Assembly (NCBI GenBank): GCA_937899785.1
Contig: CALCCG010000185.1
Location: 20,887-84,886, forward strand
DNA: 64,000 nucleotides
Direction: 5' to 3'
DNA from: an uncultured Erythrobacter sp.
Lineage (GTDB): Bacteria; Pseudomonadota; Alphaproteobacteria; Sphingomonadales; Sphingomonadaceae
Translations under genes and position numbers: made by a program
Shown: in pieces, positions 18,850 to 28,224 of the stretch
Layout: every line of letters begins with the position of its first letter
How positions within the stretch are numbered: the first letter of the stretch is position 1
Notes under the pieces: generated by a model
Database searches by the model: none
Seen by the model: only the letters and a program-made list of their open reading frames with translations
Told to the model about the DNA's origin: nothing

Positions 18850-19433
18850 TCACGACCTCAAAGCCACCGCGAAAACTGGCCGCGCGCGCGCTGGGTTATG
18901 CTGCGGGTGGGTTTGCGCTGACGCTGGCGCTGATTGGCGGCATGGAGCTGAGCGCACAAGGGATCGCCTCGCACAACACGCGCGCGCCAGTCAGCGTCGA
19001 CGCCGGGCGCATTGACGTGCAAGAGCGCGAGAACCGCGTGGCGTTTTCGGACGATGTGATTGTCACGCAAGAGAACCTGACGGTGCGCGCGCAGCGCATG
19101 CTGCTGAACTACGCCGATGCGGAATCGCTTGAATTGCAGCGGATTACCGCAACCGGCGGTGTGTCGGTCGCGCGCGGCAACGAACGGGCCACCGGGGCAA
19201 CAGCGGTCTATGACTTCAATCGGCGGATCATAACCCTCGCGGGCGATGTGCGGCTCCGCCAGGGTCCGAACACGCTGACGGGTGGCCGATTGGTGATTGA
19301 TCTCGACACCGGGCTTTCGAGCGTGGATGGGAACAGCTCTGCCAACGGGTCAGACGCCCTTGGAGCGCCGCAAAACGGCCGCGTCAGAGGAACCTTTACC
19401 GTCCCCCAGCGCGAGCCCGAAAACGAAGAATGA
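18846..19433 (+). CDS. lptA: LPS transport periplasmic protein LptA (OstA-like)
   Basis: This 195-residue protein has an N-terminal signal-like hydrophobic segment (LGYAAGGFALTLALIGGMELSAQG) and then the OstA/LptA domain. That domain is built of repeated short strands (APVSVDAGRIDVQERENRVA; GNERATGATAVYDFNRRIIT). LptA forms the periplasmic bridge that carries LPS to the outer membrane. It overlaps lptC by 4 nt. The ABC ATPase gene lptB, which commonly follows lptA in relatives, is not here; instead a convergent sugar transferase gene ends 39 bp downstream. Confidence 0.9.
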   Translation: MITTSKPPRKLAARALGYAAGGFALTLALIGGMELSAQGIASHNTRAPVSVDAGRIDVQERENRVAFSDDVIVTQENLTVRAQRMLLNYADAESLELQRITATGGVSVARGNERATGATAVYDFNRRIITLAGDVRLRQGPNTLTGGRLVIDLDTGLSSVDGNSSANGSDALGAPQNGRVRGTFTVPQREPENEE

Positions 19434-19472
19434 AGGTCAGCTGGCGCGGCCATCAAACCCGCCAGCGCGGGA

Positions 19473-20876
19473 CTAGAAGGCGTTGTCGTGCTGGAGCACC
19501 ATCGCCGTTTTGAAGACGATCTCCAAATCGCGGCGCAGCGACCATCCTGCGATGTATTCCAGATCCGATTGCAACCGATCGGTCAGGTCTTTTTCTTGCT
19601 CGGTTGCGCCGCGGTGACCGCGCACCTGCGCCAAACCGGTCAGACCCGGTTTCAGGCAGTGGCGCTGCCAATACGTGCCGTCGACCTCCCAGAAAAACTT
19701 GTTGTTCGCCCGGCTGCCAAGCGCGTGCGGGCGCGGACCAACGATGGCCATATCTCCGCGCAGCACGTTGAGGAGCTGAGGCAGCTCATCGACGCTTGTT
19801 CTGCGAATAAAAGCGCCTATCCGAGTGATCCGATCATCTGCGCGCGAGGTTGATCGACTGCCATCCTGATCGAGCTTCTCCTCGCGCATGGAGCGAAACT
19901 TGTACATATCAAAGAACTGGTTCCCGCGGCCCAGGCGTCGCTGAACGAAAAAGACCGGACCGCCGTCTTCGAGCTTGATCATGATCGCGACTGCAGCAAG
20001 GATTGGCGAGAGCGCAATCAAGCCCCCCACCGCCATAACGATGTCAAATACCCGCTTGGTAATGCGCGCACGCAGGCCCAGAGGGCCGGTTGACACGACC
20101 AGAGTGGTGCGCCCCCTGTCCTCATAGCGATGAACACCAACGGCGCCCAAAACGTGGGCAGGCTCGCTTACGATTTCGCCTTTAACGCCAGCGGATTTGA
20201 GAAGGAACGCCCAGTTCTCACGCCGCTCGCTTGGAGTGCTAACCACCACCTGATCCTGATTGCGCAGCAGCTTGCCTAACCGGTCCAGCATAAAGGGATC
20301 ATGGGCGGTCGGATCAAGCCGATACTTTGCCGCCGATATCGACACAGCCGAATCCAGATCAAAATCGGGGCCCCCATCATGAATCACGAGCTGGTTGCGA
20401 ACTTTGCCTTCCCAAAAGGTGTCGATAACTATTGGAATGCTGCGCCGCACAAACGCCATCGACGCTCCAAACAAGAGAATTCCCAGGGTTACAGCGACCC
20501 GCGAGAACTCCGCGCTCGATTTGGTGTAGAACGCAACAAACGCCAGGAGAGCGGTGGAAATCACTAAGGCCTTCAACGCCTGTCGCAGGCCAAACAGCCA
20601 ATCGCTTAACGCGGTCACCCCATAGGTGCGGTTGTACAGCGCGATAGTGAAGAACAGCGGCAAAAGCGCCTGCGCGGCCAGCATATGCCCTTGCTGCCAC
20701 CAGGTGCCGAGATAGAGCCGCGAGGCCAGCATAAAGGCGCCATGCAACAAGGCGGCGTCGACAACCAGCATAAGAATGTAAGCCCGAAGCCGCCGCCGCT
20801 CGAGCGAAGCGACGATTTTGCTCTCTACCCGATCAGGTGGCGCCGCTTCGAACAGCGTTCCGCTAAGCTTGTTCAT
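19473..20876 (-). CDS. Polyprenyl-phosphate sugar phosphotransferase (exopolysaccharide-initiating, WcaJ/ExoY type)
   Basis: This 467-residue enzyme transfers a sugar-1-phosphate to undecaprenyl phosphate, the first step of an exopolysaccharide or O-antigen repeat. About four N-terminal transmembrane helices (residues 25-125) are followed by a Rossmann-like cytoplasmic domain and another hydrophobic segment near 275. The C-terminal bacterial sugar transferase domain carries KRVFDIVMAVGGL, FRSMR, RRTSVDELPQLLNVLRGDMA, VGPRPHA and KPGLTGLAQVRG. The ATG at 20876 was preferred over TTG at 20882 because an AGGG lies about 10 nt upstream. The sugar is most often glucose or galactose, but it is not proven here. 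galU elsewhere in the window could supply UDP-glucose. Confidence 0.93.
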   Translation of the reverse strand: MNKLSGTLFEAAPPDRVESKIVASLERRRLRAYILMLVVDAALLHGAFMLASRLYLGTWWQQGHMLAAQALLPLFFTIALYNRTYGVTALSDWLFGLRQALKALVISTALLAFVAFYTKSSAEFSRVAVTLGILLFGASMAFVRRSIPIVIDTFWEGKVRNQLVIHDGGPDFDLDSAVSISAAKYRLDPTAHDPFMLDRLGKLLRNQDQVVVSTPSERRENWAFLLKSAGVKGEIVSEPAHVLGAVGVHRYEDRGRTTLVVSTGPLGLRARITKRVFDIVMAVGGLIALSPILAAVAIMIKLEDGGPVFFVQRRLGRGNQFFDMYKFRSMREEKLDQDGSRSTSRADDRITRIGAFIRRTSVDELPQLLNVLRGDMAIVGPRPHALGSRANNKFFWEVDGTYWQRHCLKPGLTGLAQVRGHRGATEQEKDLTDRLQSDLEYIAGWSLRRDLEIVFKTAMVLQHDNAF

Positions 20877-20989
20877 TAACAATTTGCCCTGGCTTCCGGC
20901 GACCCGTTTAGGCGAAATTACCTATGAACGGGATTATGCGCAACCACCTCAATATTGCACCTGCGAAATCAGGGGTGTGTCCGAATTCG

Positions 20990-22054
20990 CTACCGCCTCG
21001 ACGCAAAACGGGCAATTTCGGCCAATTCCTGAGCAAGAAGCGTGTCTGCGGCTTGGCTGTTGGCCAACAAATTACGGTGCAGTGCAACAAGGCGCGGAAT
21101 CAACCGATCCAAGCGACTGTGTGCGGATTCACGCGCGGCTGGCCGGCACCAGCGCGCAATTTGCTGGCGAATATCACGCTCTTCGCGCCAGAAGATGCCA
21201 AGTTGCGCCTTTTCACCCTTGGTAAGGGCATCAAAGCCGCCGCGCGGACCGAGCCGGGCGGTGATCAGCGCGAGCTGGGTAGCGCGCCGTTCGATCGCGA
21301 GGAGCAGCCCGACCGGATTGAGACCCAATTCGCGCATTCGGTGAAGCTCGCGTGGCAATCGGCCCAGCTCGCCGCCAAGAACCGCGTTCACCAGCGGCTG
21401 GAAACCGTCATCCTCGGTCGCCGCGCCAATCTCCGCGTAATCCTCAACGCGAGCCGAGCACGGCGCCTGCGGATCGGCCCCGCAATAGAGCGCCAGCTTC
21501 GTCACCTCAGACTGCGCGAGGCGCACATCGAGGCTGGACGCGCGCGCGATCCGTTCGGCCAAATCGCCGTTCAACCGCAATCCTGCGGCGTCGGCCATGG
21601 CTCTCACCGAAGAGGCGACCGACACAAGATCGGGGGGGTAGAACATGCCGACCAAAGCATCGGCGCGTTTCTCAAGCAGCTTTGCGGTGCGCGACTTGTC
21701 CGTCGCCGAAGTGGCGACCACAAGGACGGGAGCCGCGTCGCCCGCGCCCGCCTCTCCGGTTTCGATCAGGGCTTTGAGCGCATCATGCGCCTCATCGCCG
21801 CTCGCGCGCACGAAGATGTGCCGGGTGTCGCCAAAAAGGGAGCCCGAACGCGCCTCATCACCCAGAATAGCGGGATCGCGGCGCAGGTCAGCGCCAGAAA
21901 GCTCGACCCGCTCGCCCGCATCGGGAAGCGCCGCAACAACCTTCTCGGCCGCCGCGCTTGCCCCGGCTTCATCGGGCCCGCAAAAAAAGAAAATCGAGGC
22001 TTTCTCAGCCGCGCGGGGCAGGCCGCGGGCAAAATCCTTGTTGGCCGCCTTCAC
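20990..22054 (-). CDS. holA: DNA polymerase III delta subunit
   Basis: This 354-residue clamp-loader subunit opens the beta sliding clamp. The N-terminal domain begins IFFFCGPDEAGASAAAEKV, a degenerate P-loop region as expected for delta, and the C-terminal collar domain is helical. The preferred start is GTG at 22054, which overlaps the TGA of lptE (GTGA). The order leuS-lptE-holA is a well-known alphaproteobacterial and gammaproteobacterial arrangement and supports the call. Confidence 0.93.
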   Translation of the reverse strand: MKAANKDFARGLPRAAEKASIFFFCGPDEAGASAAAEKVVAALPDAGERVELSGADLRRDPAILGDEARSGSLFGDTRHIFVRASGDEAHDALKALIETGEAGAGDAAPVLVVATSATDKSRTAKLLEKRADALVGMFYPPDLVSVASSVRAMADAAGLRLNGDLAERIARASSLDVRLAQSEVTKLALYCGADPQAPCSARVEDYAEIGAATEDDGFQPLVNAVLGGELGRLPRELHRMRELGLNPVGLLLAIERRATQLALITARLGPRGGFDALTKGEKAQLGIFWREERDIRQQIARWCRPAARESAHSRLDRLIPRLVALHRNLLANSQAADTLLAQELAEIARFASRR

Positions 22055-22575
22055 GAGTCGCTCGACGGCGCCTCTTTGGCGCGGGCTCTTAAGGTAAGCG
22101 CGACCTGAGTTGCCATGCGGTCAGCCACCTCGCGCGCAAGGTTCTCAAGCGCGGTCTGTTCGGCGGCAATGGTCGCGTATTCGCTTGAGACCACGTCGAT
22201 CCCCGCATCCGATCCCGCCGTTGCGTCCAGTAAGATTTCACCGGTGGCCAGATCAATCAGCTGATAGCGCGTGCGCAGGATGCGGCGCTCACGGCTGATC
22301 GTGTCATCGTTGAGGACACCCAAAGCCTCTAGCGCGTCGTCGATCCGCACGTCGAGGCGGTATTGCGGCGTGGTCGATCCGGCGGCTTCAAAGCGTTCCA
22401 CCAAGGCGTTGCGCAGCAACCACCCGCCGCGCCCCGGAATGGGCGGGACATCGACGCCCGCAAGCCCTTGCGCCACGCTTGCGCCCGCGCCGCCGGAATA
22501 GAGCGGCTGAAGGCCGCAACCCGCGAGCGGGATAGAAGTGGCGAGAGCCAGCGCAAGGACGCCGCGCGTTCTCAT
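22051..22575 (-). CDS. lptE: LPS-assembly lipoprotein LptE
   Basis: This 174-residue protein has a lipoprotein signal peptide with lipobox LAGC (Cys near residue 20), followed by GLQPLYSGG, a common LptE start. LptE plugs the LptD barrel and helps insert lipopolysaccharide into the outer leaflet. Its ATG overlaps the leuS stop by 4 nt, and its stop overlaps the holA GTG. The placement between these two genes is diagnostic even though the sequence family is weakly conserved. Confidence 0.92.
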   Translation of the reverse strand: MRTRGVLALALATSIPLAGCGLQPLYSGGAGASVAQGLAGVDVPPIPGRGGWLLRNALVERFEAAGSTTPQYRLDVRIDDALEALGVLNDDTISRERRILRTRYQLIDLATGEILLDATAGSDAGIDVVSSEYATIAAEQTALENLAREVADRMATQVALTLRARAKEAPSSDS

Positions 22576-25079
22576 GTGACAATATTGACCAGTCTGTCCG
22601 GCACTACGATCACTTTCCTGACCTCTGCTCCATCAAGCGAACGCTGAACCTTCTCGCTGGCGAGCGCAAGCGCTTCGAGGTCTTCGTTCGCCGCTCCCTT
22701 GGGCGCGGTGATGGTGTCGCGCAGCTTGCCCTTGTGCTGGATCGCGATGGTGACCTCATCCTCGACCAGCATGGCGGGATCGTGCTCGGGCCATGCGGCG
22801 TCGGCAATGAGGCCTTCATGGCCCGCCTGCGCCCAAGCTTCTTCCGCCAAGTGCGGCATCATCGGGCCGGCGAGGTGCATCAGCGTGCGGATAGCGAAGT
22901 TCCGGCTTTCGCTCGGCGCGGCCTTTTCGGTCGCTCCGGTGAGTTCGTAAATCCGCGCGACGGCCTTGTTGAAGCTGAGCGCTTCGATGTCTTCGGCCAC
23001 GGCGACAATGGCTTGGTGAGCCTTGCGGGCGAGCGCCTTGTCTTCACCGGTCGCCGCCGGATCGACGGCTTCGAACAGCCGCCACAGGCGTTGGACAAAG
23101 CGCGCGCAGCCTTCGATCCCGTCCTGCGACCACGGCAGATCGCGCTCGGGCGGACTGTCGGAAAGCATGAACCAGCGCACCGCATCCGCGCCGTAATCTG
23201 CGATGATCGCGTCAGGATCGACCACGTTCTTCTTGGACTTCGACATTTTGACGACACGTCCGGCGGTGACCGGCTTTCCGTCTTCGATGCTGATCCAGTC
23301 CGCGCCGTCTTTTGTGACCTCATCGGGGCTCAACCAACTGCCATCGCCAAGCTGGTAGGTCTCGTGCGTCACCATCCCCTGTGTGAAGAGCGCCGCGAAC
23401 GGCTCTTTCACGTCGAACTTGCCGATATGCGCCAGAGCGCGGGTCCAGAATCGGGCGTAGAGCAAGTGCAGGATCGCGTGCTCAATCCCGCCGATATAGT
23501 GCTGCACCGGCATCCACTTGGCGATCTCTTCGGGATCAAACGGCGCGTCATTGGGCTGCGAGGCGAAGCGCAGGAAGTACCAGCTTGAGTTGGTGAAAGT
23601 GTCGCGCGTGTCGGTCTCACGCAAAGCCGGCTTGCAGCTAATCGGGCAGGTCGTGTGCTTCCAGGTCGGGTGGCGTTCGAGCGGGTTGCCCGGCGTTTCG
23701 AAATCGATGTCCTCGGGCAGCGTCACAGGCAGTTGGTCGCGCGGGACCGGTACCGGGCCGTGATCGGGGCTGTGAATGATCGGGATCGGCGTGCCCCAAT
23801 AGCGCTGGCGCGAAATGCCCCAATCGCGCAACCGCCAAACCGTGGTTCCCTCGCCCCAGCCGCCTTGTTCGGCGCGCGCGATCACGTCGGCCTTAGCCTC
23901 TTCGACGCTCTTGCCATCGAGGAAGTCGGAATTGACGATCACGCCGTCGCCGGGCTCGGCCTCGCTGACCATTGGCGCGCCCGCTTCGGACACGTCCTAG
24001 GCGACAACCCGGGTGAATGGCAGGTCGTATTTGGTCGCGAACTCAAAGTCGCGCTGATCATGGCCCGGCACGCCCATCACCGCCCCGGTGCCGTAATCCA
24101 TCAGCACAAAGTTCGCGATGAAGAGCGGCATGGCCTCGCCGGTGAAGGGGTGCTTGGCGGTAACGCCGGTGTCAAAGCCAAGCTTTTCGGCGGTTTCGAG
24201 TTCAGCCGCCGTAGTGCCGCCTTTCTTGCATTCCTCAACGAAAGCCGCGACGGCCGCGTCATCCATCAAGCCTTGAGCAATCGGGTGATCGGCAGCGATC
24301 GCGCAGAAGCTCGCGCCGAAAATCGTATCGGGACGCGTCGTGTAGACCGGCAGTGTCTCGCCGTTGGATAAGTCAAAGCTGAATTCCAGACCAGAGCTCT
24401 TACCGATCCAGTTTTCCTGCATCAGGCGAACCTTGTCGGGCCAATCCTTGAGTTCAGCCAAGCCATCAAGCAGGTCCTCTGCAAAATCAGTGATCTTCAT
24501 GAACCACTGGTCAAGCTTGCGCTTTTCGACCTCGGCGCCCGAGCGCCAGCCCTTGCCATCAATCACCTGCTCATTGGCGAGCACGGTCATATCGACCGGA
24601 TCCCAATTCACCTCCGACGAACGGCGATAGACCAGCCCAGCCTCGTACATGTCGAGGAACAGCGCTTGTTCGTGACCGTAATATTCGGGATCGCAGGTGG
24701 CGAATTCGCGCGTCCAGTCGAGCGCAAAGCCAATGCCTTGCAACTGCTTCTTCATCGCTGCGATATTGGCATAGGTCCATTCACCCGGATGAACCTTCTT
24801 CTCCATCGCCGCGTTTTCCGCCGGCATTCCGAACGCGTCCCAGCCCATTGGGTGGAGCACTTCGTGCCCTTGCATCTTCTTGTAGCGCGCGAGCACGTCG
24901 CCCATCGTGTAGTTGCGCACATGGCCCATATGGATGCGGCCCGATGGGTAAGGAAACATCTCGAGGATGTAACTCTTGGGCTTCTTTGAGTCCGAATCAG
25001 CGGTAAACGTGCCCGCCTCTTTCCACGCGCTCTGCCAGCGCCCGTCAACGGAAGACGGATCGAATCGAGTGTCAGTCAT
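22572..25079 (-). pseudogene. leuS: Leucyl-tRNA synthetase, interrupted by an in-frame TAG codon
   Basis: The reading frame encodes a complete class I LeuRS of 835 residues if codon 361 is read as sense. The N-terminal piece (25079-23997, 360 residues) holds the HIGH-type motif (HMGH near residue 50) and most of the CP1 editing domain ([12 protein letters not shown]). The C-terminal piece (codons 362-835, GAC at 23996 to the TGA at 22572) holds [13 protein letters not shown] and the anticodon-binding region. The two parts are in the same frame, so this is a nonsense change, not a frameshift. The second part could in principle restart at GTG 23993, but no ribosome site is visible there. LeuRS is essential, so a sequencing or assembly error, a suppressed mutation or a second leuS copy elsewhere must be considered. 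Confidence 0.9.
23997..23999 (-). other. In-frame amber codon within leuS
   Basis: The minus-strand codons read GTT GTC GCC TAG GAC GTG TCC. The stop falls about 18 residues after the conserved editing-site Asp in HDQRD, inside the CP1 domain. Single-base neighbours of TAG that would restore a sense codon include GAG, CAG, AAG, TCG, TGG, TTG and TAC/TAT. Confidence 0.92.
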
Positions 25080-25104
25080 GCAACGCTCGCTAGCGAGAGT
25101 GGGC

Positions 25105-25548
25105 TCAGCCCGCCACAGCCTTGCGCCGCAGATCGCGGGCTTTGGTCAGAATAATGTCTTCCAGCTTCTGGACCGTCGCCGCCTGCACCGGCGCATCGAC
25201 CCAAGCGTTGCCGTCGGCCACTTGGCGTACCGCAGCGACCCGTAACGCATCAGCGCGCAGATCTTGATCCAGAATAGTGACCGTCATCTTCACCCGCTCG
25301 TTCGGATTTGAGGGGTTGGCGTACCAATCGGTGACGATAACGCCACCCGCGCTGTCCGCTTGCAGCAGCGGAGCAAAGCTGACCGTTTCGAGCGCGGCCC
25401 GCCACAAGAAGGCGTTGACCCCGATTGTGTTGATCTGCGCGGATTGCAGTTCAGTCGTCGGCCGTTCGCGGCTTCCGCAGGCGGCGAGCGTGGCGATCGC
25501 GGCCACGGCAAGTGCGGTGCGAGAGATGGCAAGAGTGGCTTGGGGCAC
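25105..25548 (-). CDS. DUF3576 family lipoprotein
   Basis: This protein of about 147 residues has a signal peptide and lipobox (TLAAC, Cys near residue 24). A conserved domain follows ([21 protein letters not shown], then [10 protein letters not shown]) that matches the alphaproteobacterial DUF3576 family of unknown function. The start is uncertain. GTG at 25548, with GAGGA about 11 nt upstream, gives a normal-length signal peptide. The longer in-frame version adds a Cys/Arg-rich leader that looks untranslated. leuS starts 25 nt downstream, so co-transcription is likely. Confidence 0.82.
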   Translation of the reverse strand: MPQATLAISRTALAVAAIATLAACGSRERPTTELQSAQINTIGVNAFLWRAALETVSFAPLLQADSAGGVIVTDWYANPSNPNERVKMTVTILDQDLRADALRVAAVRQVADGNAWVDAPVQAATVQKLEDIILTKARDLRRKAVAG

Positions 25549-25730
25549 GGCGGCAGAATTCCTCAATCTGTTACACAAAACCGTTCTATAGTCCTGACGC
25601 TGCGTGCGGCAAGCCTGCCGAACCTTGTGTGAACAGGGCCACAGGTGATTCACTTCCGATACGCGCCATTGTGGAAGTGATTGCCTAGAGCCCAGTCACA
25701 CTTCTATCATACTTGAGAGTTAGTTCGTCT

Positions 25731-25760
25731 TTGAACCGATCAGGCGAGGTTAAGGTATAC
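25731..25760 (+). promoter_or_regulatory. Candidate sigma-70-like promoter for the exported unknown protein
   Basis: TTGAAC (25731-25736) is followed after 18 bp by GTATAC (25755-25760), an acceptable -35/-10 pair about 45 bp before the ATG at 25806. The match was judged by eye, and no start site is known. Confidence 0.35.
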
Positions 25761-25805
25761 CGCTCCATTCGGCTGAAGCGAACCTGTCTTGAAGGAACAC
25801 AGGCC

Positions 25806-26558
25806 ATGTCACGGCGCAACACAAACGGAGCATCTCAGCAGCTAAAGCTGCCGGTGCTTGCTGTGTCTGCAGCGATGATGCTTGCGCTTCCCACCGCCAG
25901 TCTTGCTCTGGTGGGCTTGGGACAGGATTCATCCAAGGATGGATTGGCCGCGCTCGACCTGTTCACCCCGGCATCGGTTGATCCGGAATTGGCCGCTCGG
26001 ATTGCCGAAAGCGCGCGAGAGAAGAGCCTGCGTTTCACCCCCGCCGGAACCAGCGCCACGCAGCGTGACCGCACCGTTACGGTAGCGGTCCGGATCGATG
26101 ACGATTCGGCAAAGGCGATTTCGGTGCGCAACGCAACCAAGGCCGTCCCGGGCGCCGGCGCGGGCATTGCCGCGCTCAACACGTCGCGCTTCGATCTCGG
26201 CACCGCGCGCGGCTATCAAAGCTTTGCGCGCACGGTGACGCTGCCCGAATCGATCCGCGATCTGAGCATGCCGGACCTCTCGGAGTTCGAGCCAGCCCAG
26301 CCAAGCGCTCAAGACCGCCCAAGCCGACTCCAACCTCGAATTGAGCTTGAGGATGAGCGTCTGGCCGGGCGCTCGGTCAACACGCTTGATGACCTGGGCG
26401 CGCAGACGGTGGATCTCGGCGGCTCGTTTCGCCTTTCGTCGAAGGTCGACGTGACCGCAGGGGTGCGGCTTAGCCAAGAGCGGGAGCGTCTCGATCCGCT
26501 CACCAATTCCGTGCAGGACAGCCAGGCTGTCTATGTCGGCACTCAGATCAAGTTCTGA
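25806..26558 (+). CDS. Exported protein of unknown function with outer-membrane-type C-terminus
   Basis: This 250-residue protein has a signal peptide (LKLPVLAVSAAMMLALPTASLA). The mature part is about 160 residues of low similarity to anything I know (rich in Ala, Ser, Arg and Asp). The last ~50 residues look like paired beta strands (TVDLGGSFRLSSKVDVTAGVR) and end in Phe (YVGTQIKF), the C-terminal signature of outer-membrane barrels. It may be a small barrel or a barrel-anchored protein. The start at 25806 has GAAGGA upstream; the 31 in-frame codons before it precede the signal peptide and were dropped. It is monocistronic. Confidence 0.75.
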   Translation: MSRRNTNGASQQLKLPVLAVSAAMMLALPTASLALVGLGQDSSKDGLAALDLFTPASVDPELAARIAESAREKSLRFTPAGTSATQRDRTVTVAVRIDDDSAKAISVRNATKAVPGAGAGIAALNTSRFDLGTARGYQSFARTVTLPESIRDLSMPDLSEFEPAQPSAQDRPSRLQPRIELEDERLAGRSVNTLDDLGAQTVDLGGSFRLSSKVDVTAGVRLSQERERLDPLTNSVQDSQAVYVGTQIKF

Positions 26559-26676
26559 TCGCTTCCCGAACAGTCTGAAACTTGAACCTGCAAGCCTGCG
26601 CCGCAGCGGGGTTTTGTGTTGCCTGACGCTACGGCACCGCTAGTCTCACAGCCCAGATCACCCTGGGAGAACTAGA

Positions 26677-27399
26677 ATGAGCCGAGTTGCGATCGTCACC
26701 GGTGGAACGCGCGGAATCGGAGAAGCGATCTGCCAACGCCTTAAGCGTCAAGGGCATACAGTCATTGCGAATTACGCGGGCAACACCGAAAAGGCCAAAG
26801 TCTTCGCCGAGGCCACAGGTATTCCAGCCTACAAATGGGATGTCGGCGATCACGAGGCCTGCATCCAAGGCTGCGCGAAGGTCGCCGAAGAGCACGGCCC
26901 GGTCGACATAGTGATCAACAATGCGGGGATCACCCGCGATGGCACACTCCACAAAATGAGCTTCGAAGACTGGAACGACGTTATGCGCGTCAATCTGGGC
27001 GGCTGTTTCAACATGGCGAAGGCGACTTTCCCCGGCATGCGCGAGCGCCAATGGGGTCGCATCGTCAATATCGGCTCCATCAATGGGCAAGCGGGTCAGT
27101 ATGGGCAAGTCAATTACGCCGCGGCAAAGTCAGGCATTCACGGCTTCACCAAGGCGTTGGCGCAAGAGGGCGCGAAGTTCGGTGTGACCGTCAACGCAAT
27201 TGCGCCCGGATATATCGACACAGACATGGTCGCCGCCGTGCCTGAGCCGGTGCTCGAGAAGATCGTCGCCAAGATTCCCGTCAGGCGCCTCGGCCAAGCG
27301 GAAGAGATCGCACGCGGGGTCGCCTTTTTCACCTCGGAGAACGGTGCGTTCATGACCGGCTCGACGATGAGCATCAACGGCGGACAGCATATGTACTAG
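26677..27399 (+). CDS. phbB: Acetoacetyl-CoA reductase (SDR family)
   Basis: This is a 240-residue short-chain dehydrogenase. It has TGGTRGIG for NADPH binding near residue 9, NNAGI near 85, the catalytic Ser in NIGSINGQ near 137, and YAAAK near 150. The overall pattern (ITRDGTLHKMSFEDWNDVM; FTSENGAFMTGSTMSINGGQHMY) is that of PhaB/PhbB, which reduces acetoacetyl-CoA to (R)-3-hydroxybutyryl-CoA for polyhydroxybutyrate. FabG is the main alternative, but the C-terminal end GGQHMY favours PhbB. GGGAGA precedes the ATG. PHB synthase and thiolase genes are not in the window. Confidence 0.92.
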   Translation: MSRVAIVTGGTRGIGEAICQRLKRQGHTVIANYAGNTEKAKVFAEATGIPAYKWDVGDHEACIQGCAKVAEEHGPVDIVINNAGITRDGTLHKMSFEDWNDVMRVNLGGCFNMAKATFPGMRERQWGRIVNIGSINGQAGQYGQVNYAAAKSGIHGFTKALAQEGAKFGVTVNAIAPGYIDTDMVAAVPEPVLEKIVAKIPVRRLGQAEEIARGVAFFTSENGAFMTGSTMSINGGQHMY

Positions 27400-27568
27400 G
27401 CTCGCCTTGCAGAGGGTCAATCGCGAGGGACAACCACACGTAGACATCCATTGCACACTCCGACCCTGCGGCTGACCCATTGCGAGCTCAACCACGCGGC
27501 TGAAGCGAAAGGCGGCGAGCGCGGCCTGATCGCTTGGCACACGGCGGCTCAGGCTTTAACCGGACGGC

Positions 27569-27802
27569 GTGACCACGCCCTATCACCCTCCCCTCAAACG
27601 CTCGATCGCGATTGCGGGCCATAAGACCTCGATCAGCTTGGAGCCGGTCTTTTGGGACGCTTTGCGCGCCGCGGCTGAAGGCGAGGGCGTTGCCATCAAC
27701 GCGCTGGTGGCGCGGATCGACGCGGAGCGCATCCAGGCCGAGACCCCGCCGGGCTTGGCGAGCGCTATCCGGGTTTGGCTTGTCGCTCGGGAGATGTCGT
27801 GA
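27569..27802 (+). CDS. Ribbon-helix-helix domain protein
   Basis: This 77-residue protein has an N-terminal ribbon-helix-helix (RHH_4-like) domain, with KRSIAIAGHKTSISLEPVFW as the strand and first helix. The family is implicated in DNA binding, but the target is unknown. It starts at GTG 27569. Its TGA overlaps the ATG of the acetyltransferase gene by 1 nt (TGATG), so the two are translationally coupled. Confidence 0.85.
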   Translation: MTTPYHPPLKRSIAIAGHKTSISLEPVFWDALRAAAEGEGVAINALVARIDAERIQAETPPGLASAIRVWLVAREMS

Positions 27803-28215
27803 TGCGTATCGTTGCGTACCGCGACCACCATTTCAACGGCGTTGACCGTCTTTGGTTGCGCGCTTTCCCGGACGATCCGCCGCGCAACAGAGCGGCTAAC
27901 TCCATTCCTCCCAAACTCGCTCAGGAAGACGAACTTTTCTGGGTCGCACTGGATGAGCAGGATACGGTCATCGGGACAATAATGGCAGGGTGGGACGGTC
28001 ATCGTGGCTGGCTGTACAGTCTTGCAGTTGACCCCGACCATCGGTTCGTCGGACTGGGTTCGGCATTGGTTGAAACGGCCATCTCCGGCCTTGCGGGGCG
28101 CGGCTGCACCAAGGTCAATCTCCAGATCCGCGCCGTCAACGAAGGGCTCGTCACGTTCTACGAAAAGCTTGGCTTTCAGACGGAACCTCGAATCAGCATG
28201 GGTCGAGAAATCTAG
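27802..28215 (+). CDS. GNAT family N-acetyltransferase
   Basis: This 137-residue protein is a single GNAT domain. LYSLAVDPDHRFVGLGSALVE near residues 72-92 contains the acetyl-CoA-binding R/Q-x-x-G-x-G/A loop, here in the variant form RFVGLGSA. NLQIRAVNEGLVTFYEKLGFQ forms the last motif. It resembles YpeA-like acetyltransferases, and the substrate is unknown. The ATG at 27802 overlaps the stop of the ribbon-helix-helix gene, which suggests a small regulatory or toxin-antitoxin-like pair. However, neither protein looks like a classic DUF1778-GNAT toxin system. Confidence 0.88.
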   Translation: MRIVAYRDHHFNGVDRLWLRAFPDDPPRNRAANSIPPKLAQEDELFWVALDEQDTVIGTIMAGWDGHRGWLYSLAVDPDHRFVGLGSALVETAISGLAGRGCTKVNLQIRAVNEGLVTFYEKLGFQTEPRISMGREI

Positions 28216-28224
28216 ACCGATCGT

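Noticed and set aside
19440..19466. Hairpin GCTGGCG/CGCCAGC between the convergent lptA and sugar transferase genes, as a terminator
   Set aside because: The stem is good, but neither strand has a T-tract after it, so it is not called as an intrinsic terminator.
23994..24000. Frameshift as the cause of the broken leuS
   Set aside because: The two halves are in exactly the same frame and join with one stop codon, so it is a nonsense change.
27569..28215. Toxin-antitoxin pair (RHH antitoxin with GNAT toxin)
   Set aside because: The RHH_4-like domain and the YpeA-like acetyltransferase do not match the DUF1778/TacT-type pair, and neither gene shows the usual features beyond coupling.
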